NCBI GenBank assembly: GCA_026770585.1
Contig: MU646445.1
Location: forward strand, 542,744-556,882
Source: Baffinella frigidus
Taxonomy: Eukaryota; Cryptophyceae; Cryptomonadales; Baffinellaceae
Length of the DNA stretch: 14,139 bases
Reading direction: 5' to 3'
The notes beneath the pieces are model-generated. The model was not told where the DNA came from, did no database searches, and saw only the letters and a list, made by a program, of their open reading frames with translations. The translations under genes and the position numbers were made by a program. This document shows positions 13,417-14,139 of this stretch, piece after piece (positions within the stretch are counted from its first letter, which is position 1; each line of letters begins with the position of its first letter).

Positions 13417-13545
13417 TTTCGGGTTTCGGGTTTATGGTTTAGGGTTTAGAGTGTATGGTTTATGGTTTATGGCTTCAGACCCAAACCTGAAAACCTAAAC
13501 CCTGTGTCCCTCCCGCTTTCGGGTTTCGGGTTTAGGGTTTCGCTC
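13417..13545. repeat. Telomere-like repeats beside the pre-S1 exon
   Basis: TTTCGGGTTTCGGGTTTATGG and TTTAGGG variants from 13417, a short CCTAAACCCT in the other orientation near 13493, then TTTCGGG again. Confidence 0.8.
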
Positions 13546-13583
13546 CACAACACTTAGCACATTGGACGGTTCCCGAAATTCGA

Positions 13584-13628
13584 ATCGGAGAAGCCAGTCA
13601 GCTCCGCCTGAAAATTGGCACGGTTCAC
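13584..13628 (-). pseudogene. Acceptor-side copy of the pre-S1 exon
   Basis: GCGCAG|GTGAACC then VNRANFQAELTGFSDS against VNRANLQTQLTGFSES of the true exon, then it diverges. Open over about 16 codons. Lies upstream of the intact exon. Confidence 0.75.
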
Positions 13629-13633
13629 CTGCG

Positions 13634-13985
13634 CACCCCAGAGAGAGATGTTCATTGGCTGATGACACGCCTGGATCAAATGCGGCCCATGCGCACTCCA
13701 CAACACCCCACACCAACTTGGCACATTCAGCACCTCGCTCGATCCAAGGACCCGAACCCGTTCAGGTTAACCGCGAAATCAACTTTCCAGGTTCCCCAAT
13801 TGCGGCAAGGATTTGCGAAAAAATAGGCGGCTTAATCTGGAACACGCCCAACGTTGAGCAGAGTTGCTGGCATTGAAGGGGGTTTGATGTATCCAGCATA
13901 ACGCGAGCCGCAGCGCGACACCTCACTTGTCACTCTCACCTCGGCAGCACACTAGCTGGGCTCCCGAGCAGAGTGCAGAAGAGTT
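13634..13985. other. Intron stretch, no gene seen
   Basis: A plus-strand open frame (13562-13876) overlaps the exon copy on the opposite strand and resembles nothing known. CAGGTTAACCGCG near 13763 faintly resembles an inverted copy of the pre-S1 exon start; too short to call. Confidence 0.5.
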
Positions 13986-13988
13986 ACA

Positions 13989-14139
13989 GGGTTTAGGGTT
14001 TGGGGTTTGGGGTTTAGGGTTTGGGGTTTAGGGTTTAGGGTTTAGGGTTTAGGGTTTAGGTTTTAGGGTTTAGGGTTTAGGGTTTAGGGTTTAGGGTTTA
14101 GGGTTTAGGGTTTAAGGTTTAGGGTTTAGGGTTTAAGGT
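13989..14139. repeat. Telomere-like array at the right edge
   Basis: Nearly regular GTTTAGGG to the last base, with TTTGGGG, TTTTAGGG and TTTAAGG variants. Since the 5' part of the channel gene must lie beyond it, I read it as intronic, not a chromosome end. Confidence 0.88.

Noticed and set aside
13989-14139. Possible chromosome end (telomere)
   Set aside because: Array is short and has variant units, the window stops inside it, and the 5' part of the channel gene must lie beyond it. Similar arrays occur in many introns here.
1-14139. rRNA, tRNA, CRISPR, bacterial operon or viral genes
   Set aside because: No conserved rRNA or tRNA stretches, no regular spacer array, no dense long open frames; everything recognised is a split eukaryotic gene and its introns.

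Overview
This is a eukaryotic nuclear window. Its one recognisable gene is split into many very short exons on the minus strand. It is the C-terminal channel half of an IP3-receptor/ryanodine-receptor (IP3R/RyR) family calcium-release channel. I placed 16 exons of 36-138 bases between 13411 and 722, plus one uncertain exon. The 16 sum to 1242 nt, or 414 codons. Splice phases agree at every junction except one gap, between 11190 and 8779, where S3 should lie. Read 13411 to 722, the order is: pre-S1 segment, S1, S1-S2 loop, S2, S2-S3 linker, (S3 not found), S4, S4-S5 linker, S5, pore helix and filter, S6, zinc-binding CTD (CxxC then Hx4H), and the WFP-containing tail. The 5' part of the gene (IP3-binding and solenoid regions in relatives) must lie to the right of the window. 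The stop codon was not identified.

Organism: TTTAGGG-type (plant/algal/alveolate) telomere-like heptamers fill the introns. Donor sites do not follow GTRAGT (often CAG|GTCTC, two probable GC donors), introns are long and exons tiny. With an IP3R/RyR channel, this suggests a protist alga, perhaps a chromerid or dinoflagellate. That is inference, not identification.

Layout: 1-721 is GT/GA microsatellite with two extra copies of the last exon. 722-3200 has the last two exons, a MITE and a 114-bp tandem repeat. 3200-5660 has the zinc-finger and S6 exons, with hairpins and a second MITE. 5660-7404 has the pore and S5 exons among many partial exon copies. 7405-9680 has S4-S5 exons in heavy telomere-like repeat. 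9680-11240 is a block of repeated partial exons and another MITE. 11240-13411 runs from S2 back to the pre-S1 exon. 13412-14139 is intron with an exon ghost and telomere-like repeat.

Main oddities: (1) nearly every exon has truncated copies of itself next to it. Copies carrying the acceptor side lie upstream, and copies carrying the donor side lie downstream, as expected if introns grow by tandem duplication across splice junctions. (2) Telomere-like repeats run almost up to a dozen splice sites. (3) The pore exon lacks the usual GGGxGD selectivity filter and has an acidic KEDIGE stretch in its place.
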